Below, piece by piece: positions 51,721 to 63,092 of a DNA stretch of 64,000 bases (positions are counted from its first letter, which is position 1; every line of letters begins with the position of its first letter). The notes beneath the pieces are model-generated. The model did not search any database. It had not been told where the DNA came from and saw nothing but the letters and a program-made list of their open reading frames with translations. This DNA is from Paralithodes platypus (lineage: Eukaryota; Arthropoda; Malacostraca; Decapoda; Lithodidae). The stretch covers positions 9,507,709 through 9,571,708 of the forward strand of contig CM064573.1 of NCBI GenBank assembly GCA_032716605.1. Direction: 5' to 3'. The translations under genes and the position numbers were made by a program.

Positions 51721-53951
51721 GGGGAATTGGGTTGTTTTTCTGGACCCCTTTCTCCCTCCTGTTTAGCCCCATTAGTTTTGACATCTTAAGACGTTCGACC
51801 CAATAGTTTGGCGATTTTAATAGCTGTAGCTCCATTCCGTTGTCAATTTTAAGACCTATCGTGCCATTTAGGTGTCGATTTGTTTTACTGGCGAGCGATA
51901 GCGAGCCTGTAATTATAACAGGAACCGGTCTTCGGCCGGGACATTTTCTACCGAAAGAAATGTACAAACTTATCTTGAGGGAGGGGGGCGGGAGGGGGGG
52001 GGGGGTCTAGAGCAGTGGTTCTTAACCTCTGGGTCGCGACCCAAAATTGGGTCGCAAGCAGTTTTGAATGGGTCGCCAAGGGTCTCTGATATTTATACTG
52101 TTATTGCTCATATGTTCTTATAATTAATGCCATTATGTTGAATAACTCGCTTTTAATCAATACTTAGTTTCCTAAGTCATTTATGATGATTTCGCTAAAG
52201 CCAGATGACTTTTTCAGCTTAGAAATACTACTCAACACCTACGCTTCAATTACGTATTTAATCTAACCGTTGGTAGCCTATGTGGTATGTGGAGGGAGGG
52301 AGTGAATAAATTACGGTGGAGAGCCAATGTTGTCACTAACAGTTTTCTTGCAAACATTTAGCAGTTAGCTGTAACCCTGATAGCCTTGGCCAGTGCATTA
52401 AGCAAATCTCACTCGTTGACATTCCATAGATGTCAAAGATGGTGATAGTAAATAAAGACATTACATTATTATTAGATGACGATGGTAATGCCGTAAACAT
52501 TAGAATGTATGTACTTGTGGACATCAAACGCACATTTATGATGCTATACCACACTCTCATAAGCCATTCCAACCAGGAAGAACTTTATGAATAGTTGTAA
52601 AATGCACAGACCCTGACAACCCTGGAGGCGGGGTTAGAGTGTCAGTTATGTTTCAATTGCTAGAGTGGTAAGGTGAGATACGTATTAGTATTTTTCACTG
52701 GCCCCTGGGCCTTAAGGATCATGCCACATTTTGGCAGTTTATTCTGGCTATCACTGGACGATTTTACTTAACTTAGGAATGATCTCTGGAAATTAAAAGG
52801 GTAAAGATTATCTCAATTTAACCGTCGTATTTCATATAATATACCCTTCCTAATCTGAATAAAATCATCTAATAATAATAATCAGATATGTATTTTAATC
52901 CACAAGGGATTGATACCGGTATTATAGGAGTGTACTTGTTTATGCAAATAATTGTTTGACAAAGTTTGCAAAGAAATGGCGATTCTGGGAGGTGAAGCCC
53001 TAAACGTGCTCCTTCCCCTTGCTACAACTTTCCTACGTGAGACAAGATTAGGATGATAAAGTACCGAAACCGATTTCAACCACAGCATGACCGAAGATGC
53101 TGCCTGTCATCAAAATCACCTCAATTTGAGAAGCTAGTCATATCCATGCAGTGTCAGGGCTCTCATTAATGATTTATGATTAATTATTTTGACTCGTAGG
53201 CTACACTCCGAAGCGTCTTCATTCACACTGTATCTCTGACAATATTCAACCTAATTTGGGTCTTGGGAGTGAAGCATAATCCTATTATGTATTCTTAATA
53301 ATAATGTTATAACCAGGAAATACATTATGTTTTATGTCATATCAAAAGTATTTCTTAATTTCATTTGTATTTTTCAGGTTACAAAATGTCATTATATTTG
53401 TTTTCATTAATGTTCATAATTATTCCCTTGTATTGATCACCCCAACCTTAATAATAATTACGCAAGTTTTATTTCACTTATTGGTTTTGTTTTTACCAAA
53501 ATAATTTCTATACACCTTGACTATGAGAAGCCTCCTTGTGTATTTAATAAAGCTATCAGCAGCCTACATAAAACTAAGATTAGTCACGGCACTGAAATGT
53601 CAAGTTGAAGTATTTGTGAACCCCTTGAATACTAGAGCTGCTATTTCTCAAGCTGAAATATATTATAGCCACTTAGTGGTAGCCAGACTTAAAAATGTAA
53701 TTATACTGAAAAGGTTATAATTATTTATGTTGAAAAATTAAGTTAAGGTCTTAGTCAGACTTAGGTCTTATAAGGAATTTAGGGCATGGGTCGATAGTAG
53801 ATTCTGGCCAGGATTTTGGGTCGTTGTAAAAAAAGGTTAAGAACCACTGGTCTAGAGGGTGTTTTTCTAAGTTTGAGGGAGGTCTAGGGAGGAAACTAGA
53901 ACAACATAATATATACATGAAAAAATCGACCAAAAAGTGAACCATCCCCCT
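51721..53951 (-). mobile_element. Family B element, inverted, split by a hAT element
   Basis: The outer pieces are 51721-52012 and 53850-53951, between TTAA 51717-51720 and 53952-53955. GTCTAGAG, the insertion target, lies in the GGGGGTCTAGGGGGTGT part found in other B copies. Confidence 0.9.
52013..53849. mobile_element. Non-autonomous hAT element, 1,837 bp
   Basis: The left end is CAGTGGTTCTTAACCTCTGG and the right end is the complement of CAGTGGTTCTTAACCTTTTT, the classic hAT terminus. The subterminal GGGTCGCGACCCAAAATTGG pairs loosely with TTTTGGGTCG at the right. A perfect 8-bp duplication, GTCTAGAG, flanks it (52005-52012 and 53850-53857). The interior has no frame over 80 codons and no hAT dimerisation-domain sequence. 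It is a deletion derivative or a large MITE that needs a foreign transposase. Positions 52735-52885 inside it resemble the diverged family A variant, an older nested insertion. Confidence 0.92.
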
Positions 53952-54106
53952 TTAAACATCAAGGGTATGAACAGTATATATAATCTCGTTGGGGGTATTG
54001 ATGGTGATTTAACCTTCTATTTTCGCGAAAAATGGGTTTATCGCCACTAATATACAATCTTACTTTCATTCCCATCAACACCAATCACACTCATTTAAAT
54101 TGGGAT

Positions 54107-54387
54107 TATCTACAAGCCGAGTCATAATTGTAGATTATCTACAAGCCGAGTCATAATTGTGGATTATCTACAAGCCGAGTCATAATTGTGGATTATCTAC
54201 AAGCCGAGTCATAATTGTGGATTATCTACAAGCCGAGTCATAATTGTGGATTATCTACAAGCCGAGTCATAATTGTGGATTATCTACAAGCCGAGTCATA
54301 ATTGTGGATTATCTACAAGCCGAGTCATAATTGTGGATTATCTACAAGCCGAGTCATAATTGTGGATTATCTACAAGCCGAGTCATA
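54107..54387. repeat. 29-bp tandem repeat, 10 copies
   Basis: The unit is GATTATCTACAAGCCGAGTC followed by ATAATTGTG. Copies are identical apart from one A/G change in the first. Confidence 0.95.
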
Positions 54388-54433
54388 AAACCTAGATGTC
54401 GGCTTCTGCATCAATAACGAATATATTTGTTAA

Positions 54434-54640
54434 CCCCTTCTGTACCGGGGACGTCATCTTAATTTTATCCTAGCTATATTTAGACGATTTTATGCAGTTT
54501 AAGAAAGATTTGTGGTAGTAAAGAAGGGGTTGAGAGATAGTTCAAAGCCTGTTGATTCCTGGAAGCCCTTTATAAGTAGAATAAAATCGTCTAATTTTTG
54601 CCAGAATATGATAAACAGTACATCACCGGTAAAGAAGGGG
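54434..54640. mobile_element. Family A foldback element
   Basis: 207 bp between TTAA 54430-54433 and 54641-54644. It shares its right TTAA with a B copy. Confidence 0.85.
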
Positions 54641-54644
54641 TTAA

Positions 54645-55013
54645 GGGGGGATGGGCGTGTTTATTTCCTCGTTTATACAGTATATATTTTTATCATATTT
54701 TTAGTTTCCTCCATAAACCTCAATCAAGCTTTATAAATACACCCCTCCAAGACCTTCCTTCAAGATAAATTTGTACATTTCTCGATGGAAAAATGTCCCA
54801 GCCGAAGGCCGGTTCCTCTTAAATTACAGGCTCGCTATTGCTCGCCAGGAAAATATCGATACTTAAATGACACAAAATGTTTTAATATTGACAAAGAAAT
54901 GGGGCGAAAGGTGTTAAAATCGCCAAACTAATGGGCCGAACGTCATAATATCTGAAAACCAATGGGGCTAAACATGAGGAAGAAGGAGGTCCAGTAAGAC
55001 GGCCCATTTCCCC
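54645..55013 (+). mobile_element. Family B foldback element, long form
   Basis: 369 bp from GGGGGGATGGGCGTGTTTAT to GGCCCATTTCCCC and TTAA 55014-55017. Confidence 0.85.
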
Positions 55014-55147
55014 TTAATTGTTTGACCATTAGACCAAATTAATTGAATCCTGACTTTTGACGACATCGGTGGAATCTTGCCACCCAATTGACCACTTGCG
55101 AGTTTCAGGCTATAAGGAAGTTGGAGCCGTAGACATTGCTATTAAAC

Positions 55148-56736
55148 AGAAACCCAATAATAATGTAAGGTTGTGATGGATAAAAAGTACGTTGAATTGG
55201 GTTTTATGTGTTTATTAATTAATGAAAGGATTACGGAAAATGAGGTGAAAGAAGCAGTGAAACAAATGAGAGCGGGAAAAGCAGAAGGTTTGGATGGTAT
55301 TGCTGTGGAGTGTATAAAGAAGGGTGGAGATGTGATAATAGATTGGTTGGTGAGACTTTTCAATGTGTGCTTTGCTGTGTCAATGGTACCAATAGACTGG
55401 AAGAGTGCATGTATTGTGCCGTTGTACAAGGGGATTCGGGGAAGGGAGATCGGTTTAGTTTATTGTCAGTGGTTGGAAAGCTGTATGGCAGGGTGTTGAT
55501 AGAGAGGATAATAAGTGTACGGAAGTTGCAATAGGAGAAGAACAGTGCGGTTTTAGGAGGGGAAGAGGGTGCGTGGATCAGATGTTTGCAGTAAGACAGT
55601 TATGCGAGAAGTATTTAGAGAAGCATAAGGAGATATTTTGGGCTTTTATGGACTTGGAAAAAGCGTATGATCGTGTGGACCGTGAAGCAATGTGGAAGGT
55701 GTTAAGGATTTATGAAATAGGAGGACATTTGTTAGAAGCAGTTAAGAGTTTTTATGAAGGGAGCAGAGCATGTGTGAGAGTAGGAAATGGTGAGTTGAGT
55801 GAATGGTTTGAGGTAAAGGTAGGTTTGCGACAGGGTTGTGTAATGTCACCATGGCTGTTTAATATGTTTATGGATGGTGTGGTGAGGGAGGTGAAAAGGA
55901 GAACTATGGGAAGAGGATTGGGTTTAGTAGGAAAGAATGGTAGAGATTGGGAGTTGAATCAGTTAATGTTCGCTGATGACACAGCATTGGTGGCGGATTC
56001 TGATGAGAAACTGCAGCGGGTAGTCAAAGAGTTTGGTGTGGTTTGTGGAAGGAGGAAACTGAAGGTGAATGTCAATAAAAGTAAAGTAATGGTGTGTAAT
56101 AGGGGAGAGCATAGGGTGAATCTAGATGTGAGGCTGGATGGGGAAATATTGGAACAAGTAGAGTGTTTTAAATATCTAGGAGGAACGATAAGCAGGAGTG
56201 GAGGTATGGAAGTGGAGGTAAAACAGAGAGTGTGTGAAGGAAGGAAGGTTTTCGGAGCAATGGGAAGTATGTGGAAGACGAGAAATCTCGGAGTGAAAGT
56301 AAAAAGTGCACTGTATCAAGGAATTGTTGTGCCAACAGTGATGTATGGGGCTGAGACATGGGCTCTGAAGAAAAAGGATAAAAGAGGGCTGGATGTGATG
56401 GAGATGAGCTTCTTGAGGAGTATGTGTGGAGTTACTCGTAGAGACAGATTGAGGAATGAAGAGATACGTAGGAGAGTGGGTCAGCAGGAACATTTGTCAG
56501 CCAGAGTGGACAGAAGGGTGCTGAGCTGGTATGGTCATGTTGAACGAATGGGAGATGAAAGGCTTACAAAGAGAATATGTGAGTCAGGTACAAGGGGAGA
56601 TAGAACGGCAGGAAGACCCCCATTGAGATGGAGAGACTGTGTAAGAAAGGCTTTGGATGATAGAGGAATGACTATAGATCAGGCAGGGGAAGTGGTGGTG
56701 GACAGGAGTGAATGGAGAATGCTTGTGAATAGTTGA
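55148..56736 (+). pseudogene. RTE-like LINE reverse transcriptase, truncated, two frameshifts
   Basis: Coding sequence spans three frames: ~55200-55440, ~55440-55520 and 55530-56736. The first carries VKQMRAGKAEGLDGIAVECI. The second encodes LLSVVGKLYGRVLIERIISV. The last begins before CGFRRGRGCVDQMF. It contains FMDLEKAYDRVDR (motif A), GLRQGCVMSPWLFN (motif B) and FADDTALVADS (motif C). Then come YLGGTISRSGGMEV and the Zn-free C-terminal half with YGAETWALKKKDKRG and SWYGHVERMGDER, and it stops at 56736. The endonuclease domain is gone. The last frame is open for about 400 codons, so decay is recent. I place it in the RTE-like group by motif style and by the microsatellite tail. The fragments at 18492 and 37862 are relatives. 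Confidence 0.85.
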
Positions 56737-57135
56737 GTGAACACGTGGTCATTTGGAGTAAGGGGTCGGGCGCAAGTTGGACTAGATAATAGTCCATCAG
56801 GCGCCTGGCCCGGGGAGACGATTAATATGAAGGGTGCGCCTGGAAGTGTGGTGGGAGGGCTTGTGGCTTTGGCTCCGCTGCATGTCTGCCTGCCGAGATC
56901 GGAACCTCTCCGGGTGGTCGGGGGCCGGGGGAGTGCTGGAGAGACCTTGGTGACCCTGGTCTCTGGGTCTTCTCCTGGGTGACCTGGATGTGTGTGAGTT
57001 TGTGATTTGTATCTGTGTTTATTTGTTGTTTTATGTTGTTTTTGTGTTTTCCCTGTTCTTGCTCTGTCTTGAGTCGGCTACCCCCAAAATGGGGATTGGG
57101 CCTGAGCATATAGATAGATTGATAGATAGAATTAA
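56737..57135 (+). other. 3' UTR and (GATA)n tail of the RTE-like LINE
   Basis: G-rich non-coding sequence ends GTCGGCTACCCCCAAAATGG, GGATTGGGCCTGAGC, then ATAGATAGATTGATAGATAG. A short tandem tail instead of poly(A) is usual for RTE elements. Confidence 0.65.
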
Positions 57136-57363
57136 TGTACGTACAACAACCGTATTTTAGCTGGTAATTATGTTAAATATCGATGTCTACAGCTCCAACT
57201 TCCTTATAGACCGAAACTCGCAAGTGAGTTATCAATTATCATTACTTAATTATTTACCTATTCTGAGGTAACTAATGATATTATTAATTATATATTATTA
57301 ATTATATCATCCATTATATAGAACATTAGTGGTCACAAATTCTGATGTATTTTGAGCACTTAA

Positions 57364-57668
57364 GGGGAGCTTTCCACTCGAGGGATTTTTTCTGGACCCC
57401 TTTCTCCCTCACATTTAGCCCCATTGCTTTTTGAGAATTTAAGACGTTCGCCCCATTAGTTTGACGATTTTACGAACTTTCACCTCATTCCTGTCAATTT
57501 TAAGATGTTTCATAGTACCATTTCGGTGTCGATTTTTACCTGGCGAGCGATAGCGAGCCTGTAATTTAAGAGGAACCGGCCTTCGGCACAAATATATCTT
57601 GAAACGGGATCTAGGGGGTGTAATTTTAAGCTTGATGGAGGTCTAAGGAACAAACTAAAAACCTCCCC
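57364..57668 (-). mobile_element. Family B foldback element, short form, inverted
   Basis: 305 bp between TTAA 57360-57363 and 57669-57672. A ~40-bp deletion removes the CCGAAAAATGTAC box. Confidence 0.85.
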
Positions 57669-57672
57669 TTAA

Positions 57673-58023
57673 TCATACCTTGACCGTGACACACACCAAA
57701 AAAAAAAAAAACAGGGAGGCCATGTGCACAGTCGGATACCGTGACTATTCTGTTGCCAGCCTTGATGGCATGTAAACAAACCGTCAAAACAATAGTCACT
57801 CCGCAGTCCTGGCTTTGATTTTGTCCTTTTATGATTATATGTTATTATATTTATTTATGTATTTATTTATAAATTTAAGAGAGAGAGAGAGAGAGAGAAT
57901 GTTGACCTGGGCATGCACGTGGTATAGAGAGCGTCATCGGATTGCAGACATGGCCTTCCACCAAAAAAAAAAAACCCCCACCTGACTCCGTTATGACGTC
58001 AAGTCAACGATATAACGTATGGC

Positions 58024-58061
<38 letters not shown>

Positions 58062-58116
58062 CCTCATTTTCTTTCCTATATATAATACAATAACCAATTC
58101 ATAGTGTACAATATAT
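57673..58116. other. Unassigned sequence with poly-A, (GA)n and poly-T
   Basis: A-run at 57699, (GA)n at 57881-57898, A-run at 57963 and a ~31-bp T-run at 58027. No gene or family is recognised. Confidence 0.4.
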
Positions 58117-58120
58117 TTAA

Positions 58121-58470
58121 GGGGGGTCAACGGCTTTCTTGTTTATATTTCTCTCCTTTTATCTCTTTCCCTGGTTTGTATCCATTCGGTCCCATTCAGC
58201 CAACTGTTCTAAGACGTGTATCCCCATCCAGGTGTCGATTTCTTCCTGGCGAGCGATAGCAAGCCAGAATTGTATGGACAAATCAGGCTTCGCCGGAGAC
58301 ATTTTTCTATCGAAAAATTTACAAATTTAGCTTGCTGTCAAAACAAAAATATACATATATTGACACCTGGATGGGGGTAAACGTCTTAAAACAGAAGACT
58401 GAATGGGTCTGAATGGATACAAGCCTAAGAGAAATGGAGAGAAAGATAAAAAAAGGCGAGGTGGGCTCCC
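58121..58470 (-). mobile_element. Family C foldback element, inverted, internally deleted
   Basis: It lies between TTAA 58117-58120 and 58471-58474. About 30 bp of the second arm (GGCTCGCTACCGCTCGCC) is missing after ATACATATATTGACACCTGG. Confidence 0.85.
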
Positions 58471-58521
58471 TTAAGTCTGTAGCATAGTTGCAATCCATGT
58501 GTTCTACAATGTACACATGGT

Positions 58522-59459
<938 letters not shown>

Positions 59460-59561
59460 CTGCAATGGTGTCTTAATGTTTACAGTGTCAGTATCAATCA
59501 CCTTGAACCGTTGCATAACCAGCAGTTGCATAATCAACAACACAGTCTGCAACACTCTTAA

Positions 59562-59924
59562 GAAGGGGAGGCAGTTGGTTTTTCGAGTCCTCCTTCCTCA
59601 TGTTTAGCCCCATTAGTTTTCAGATGTCAAGATGTTTGCCCCATTAGTTAGTCGAAGTTAAGACCTTTCACCCCATTTCTTCGTCAATATTTAGACCTTT
59701 CGTGCTATTAAGGTGTCGATTTTTTCCCTGGCGAACGATAGTGAGCCTGTAATGTAGGAAGAATTGGCCTTCGGCCGGGACATATTTCTACCGAAAATTT
59801 TTCAAATTATTCTAGAAGGGGGATCTAATGGATGTTTGTTTTTTAATTTGATGGAGGTCTACGGAGGAAACTACAAAAATAATGAATACATGCAAAAATC
59901 GCCCAAAAAGTGAACCATCTCCCC
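59562..59924 (-). mobile_element. Family B foldback element, long form, inverted
   Basis: 363 bp between TTAA 59558-59561 and 59925-59928. The right TTAA is shared with the next, oppositely oriented B copy. Confidence 0.85.
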
Positions 59925-59928
59925 TTAA

Positions 59929-60524
59929 GAGGGGGGGGGGGGGAAATATGTTTATTGGTTGGTCTAATTAACCCTTTGAGTACCAGCGACGTGTGTTATA
60001 GTCTATTCTAGCTAAAGTTAGACGATATTATGCAGCTTAGGACGACGGATCTGTGATAGTTAAATGAATGGCTGGAGAATAGTTTGAAGCCTTATTATTG
60101 CTAGAGGTCCTTCCTAAGCTGAATAAAATCGTCTAATAGTAGCCAGAATACAATGAGAAGGACGTCCCTGGTACTGAAATGGTTAATCTATTAAATATTT
60201 GTATCTAAGTTTAGTTTTCTCCCTAGACCTACATCAAACATTATACAAATCCCTAAGATCCTCCCTTCTAGCTACATTTGTTCATTTTTCGGTAGAAAAA
60301 TGTCCCGGCCGAAGGCCACTTCCTTCTAAAAATTACAGGCTCGCTATCGCTAGCCAGGAAAAAAATCAACACCTAAATGGCACGAAAGGTCTTAATATTG
60401 ACAAAGAAATGGGGCGAAAGGTCTCAAAATCGCCAAACTAATGGGGTAAACATCTTAAAATATCAAAACTAATATGTAAATCATAATGGAGAAGGGGGTC
60501 CGGAAAAAAACGAGTTCCTCCCCC
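59929..60524 (+). mobile_element. Family B element, long form, with nested A
   Basis: B runs from GAGGGGG to GGTCTAA (59967). It resumes after the A insert with TCTATTAAATATTTG and ends GAGTTCCTCCCCC and TTAA 60525-60528. Confidence 0.8.
59972..60182. mobile_element. Family A foldback element nested in B
   Basis: 211 bp between TTAA 59968-59971 and 60183-60186. CCCTTTGAGTACCAGCGACG starts it and GTCCCTGGTACTGAAATGG ends it. Confidence 0.85.
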
Positions 60525-60539
60525 TTAACACTATCTGTT

Positions 60540-60800
60540 GCTACGTCTTGAGGGTTATTAACCCCGCCATAGAAGTTGGAGGAGGTTATGCTTTTGCCTC
60601 CGTTTGTCTGTCTGCGTGTCTGGTTGTTATTTTGGCTGTTTGTCTGTAAACAAGATATCTCAAAAAGTCATGAACTGATTTTCATGAAATTTGGTGAGCA
60701 GATTGGATATGTGCCAAGGAAGAAGTGATTCAGTATAGGAGGTGATCAGTAGAGCGCGTGCCTCCGTCAGCGTCGACGATAGGATAGGCTATGCGCCACT
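60540..60800 (+). other. Possible dispersed repeat with CATGAAATTTGGTGAG motif
   Basis: CCTCCGTTTGTCTGTCTGCG, GATATCTCAAAAAGTCATGA and TTTTCATGAAATTTGGTGAG follow in order. I have a general memory of such a sequence scattered in many animal genomes, but cannot name the family. Confidence 0.35.
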
Positions 60801-60887
60801 GGTTGAGAACTAAGGGTTGAAATAGCCTGTAGTGTAGACCCTATATACACTGTTCCAAATAAGTAGGCAAACACTCTTGAACATTAA

Positions 60888-61204
60888 GGGGAGGTATTTA
60901 GTTTGTTCCCTAGACCTCCATCAAGCTTAAATTTACACCCCCTGAGTCCCTTTCAAGATAAATTTTTAAATTTTTCGGTAGAAAAATTTCCCGGCCAAAG
61001 GCCGGTTCCTCTTAAATTACAGGCTCGCTATCGCTCGCCAGGATAAAATCGACACCTGAATTGCACGAAAGGTCTTAATATGGGGTGAAAGTTCTTAAAA
61101 TCGCTAAACTAATGGGGCAAACGTTTTATAATATCAAAAGCAATGGGGCTAAACATGAGGGAGAAAGGGATCAAGAAAAAAATCCCTCAAGTGGAGATCT
61201 CCCC
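60888..61204 (+). mobile_element. Family B foldback element, short form
   Basis: 317 bp after TTAA 60884-60887. The right TTAA has mutated to TTGA. Confidence 0.85.
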
Positions 61205-61211
61205 TTGACCT

Positions 61212-61440
61212 CTACAACTCACAGACGACTAGGGTAATCGAGCTAACATTTCTACCATTTGGGAAAACCCAGCCAGGGAATAGGTGTGCAAATTTACAGC
61301 CCATTTGCTCTAGCCCCTTTTGAATTACAGAGGTTAGGGGTCGCTATGTCTTGCCTACTTATAATGAATGGACTATAAGATAGGTGCCACTGGTTGAGAA
61401 CTACGGGTTAAAATAGCCTATAGTGAAGACCCTATAGTAA
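61212..61440 (+). mobile_element. Family D copy
   Basis: GGTAATCGAGCTAACATTTC, CAGCCAGGGAATAGGTGTGC and CATTTGCTCTAGCCCC match 14430. The block CACTGGTTGAGAACTA occurs at 60797 and 61388, so part of the flank is also repeated. Confidence 0.6.
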
Positions 61441-61444
61441 CAAA

Positions 61445-62005
61445 GATCAGCCAACCTCCATCTTGGTGCCATTTGTGATATTTTCCTCTTTTTACATTCA
61501 AATACATCCATGCATTCCTCTCACACCGCTCTCCTACACAAAGTTGAAAGGAAGGCCTTTCGTATCATTAACTCCCGTCCACTCACCAACTCTCTGCAGT
61601 CTATCTCTCTCTCCGCCGCAATGTTGCATCTCTCTCGCTATTCTATCGCTACTATAATAATCAGTGTTCCTCAGAGCTTTCCCAGTGTATACCACCTCCT
61701 TTACGTAGGGCACGTGGTACCCGTCTTGCAACTCAATCCCACCAATACTCTGTGCAACTCTCCAACCCAAGAGTGAAACGTTACTCTCAAACTTTCTTCT
61801 ACTCAACAGCTGAGCTCTGGAACTCTCTCCCAGAATCAGTCTTTCCCTCTTCCTATAACTTAAATTGCTTCAAACTCCGTGTGTCTAGGTATTTTGGCTC
61901 GAACGTCCCTTGATTTTGGCCCTGTCACTCTTTCAGCTATGGGGGAGGCACTCGCTATAGGCAGTTCTGCCTTTTGCCTCCCTCAATCACATAGAAACAA
62001 AAATA
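61445..62005 (+). pseudogene. LINE family J 3' fragment
   Basis: It encodes SHTALLHKVERKAFRIINSR and then, in other frames, further C-terminal codons to CTTCAAACTCCGTGTGTCTA. The 3' UTR (GGGGGAGGCACTCGCTATAG) and A-rich tail follow. Frameshifts are frequent and the catalytic domain is absent. Confidence 0.7.
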
Positions 62006-62144
62006 CTAATAATAAACATTCGGAATACTGGTAAATGATATATAGTTTGGTCTATGGATATAAATTCTACATTAGTCTACATTATCCAAGATTGGGGCAT
62101 GGAAATTACCATCAGCCGAAACATATACATGCAGACTATAGCTG

Positions 62145-62318
62145 GACTGACCAATGGCGAACCAGGGTAGCCATGACGTCACTCACTAAGATGACCAATA
62201 GTGAGCCAGAATAACGATGACGTCATTAGGTAAGCTGTCCAATAGTGAGCCAGAATAGCGATGACGTCATTAGGTAAGCTGTCCATTGGTGAGCCAAAAA
62301 GTTCGTGACGTCACTAAG
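62145..62318. repeat. ~58-bp repeat with TGACGTCA, 3-4 copies
   Basis: CCAATAGTGAGCCAGAATA, then GCGATGACGTCATTAGGTAA and GCTGT, in diverging copies. Each has a CCAAT (or CCATT) and a TGACGTCA, as in the terminal satellite. Confidence 0.8.
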
Positions 62319-62322
62319 TTAA

Positions 62323-62532
62323 CCCTTTCTGTACCAGCGACGTCTTTTTTTATTTGAGTTCAGCTTCATTTAGACGATTTCATGAAGCTTAGGAAGGATA
62401 TGTGGTGGCTTAAAGGATGAATTGAGATAAGTCGGTAGTCTTTTATATGGGTAGACGTCCTTCCTAATCTGAATACAATCGTCTAATGCATGCTAGAATA
62501 TAATGAAAAGGATGTCACCGGTATTGAAGGGG
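62323..62532. mobile_element. Family A foldback element
   Basis: 210 bp between TTAA 62319-62322 and 62533-62536. Confidence 0.85.
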
Positions 62533-62704
62533 TTAACCCATGGCGAGGAAGACGAAATTCTAAAATAATAATGGTATGAAAAGTCTATTTAAAGTGTCCA
62601 TAATAATCTACCCACTTAAAATACCTTTAAGTAATTAGCGGTAATAAACCCATCGTATACCAGCTAAAAAGATAAATCACTAATTTGTATACCCTTGATT
62701 TTTA

Positions 62705-63082
62705 GCCCTTTCTATACCGGAGACGCCTTTATAATTTTAGTATAGCTATATTTAGATGATTTTGTGCAGTTTAAAAAGGGCCTTCAACAATCAACAGGCT
62801 TCGAACTATCTCACTTGTCCTACCATAAATCCTTGTCAAATTGCACAAAATCGTCTTAACATATTCAAGCTGTATTTAGACTATTTTGTGCAGCTCAGAT
62901 AGGATCTGTGGTAGTTAAAAGGGTTGATTGAGATAGTTCGAATCCCTATAATTGCTAGAGATCCTTCCTAAACTGGATAACATCAATTAGTAGTAGCCAG
63001 AATACAATAAAAAGTCAACGGTACAGAAGGGGTTAAATATAGCTAGAATAAAATTAAAAGGACGCCGCCGGTAACGAAAGGG
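62705..63082. mobile_element. Family A variant with a nested A copy
   Basis: The outer element starts CCCTTTCTATACCGGAGACG and resumes at 63037 with ATATAGCTAGAATAAAATTA, ending GCCGGTAACGAAAGGG. The inner copy (62860-63032, 173 bp) sits between TTAA 62856-62859 and 63033-63036. Confidence 0.8.
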
Positions 63083-63092
63083 TTAGTCTCAC

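Larger units (their letters stand above)
55092..57226. mobile_element. Inverted-repeat element interrupted by a LINE
   Basis: Arm 55092-55138 (CACTTGCGAGTTTCAGGCTA, TAAGGAAGTTGGAGCCGTAG) is complementary to 57181-57226 with three or four mismatches. The LINE fills nearly all the space between the arms. The simplest reading is a foldback element with the LINE in its loop. Confidence 0.7.

Noticed and set aside
52336..53720. Short frames inside the hAT element as a transposase
   Set aside because: All are under 80 codons, and none shows hAT catalytic or dimerisation motifs.
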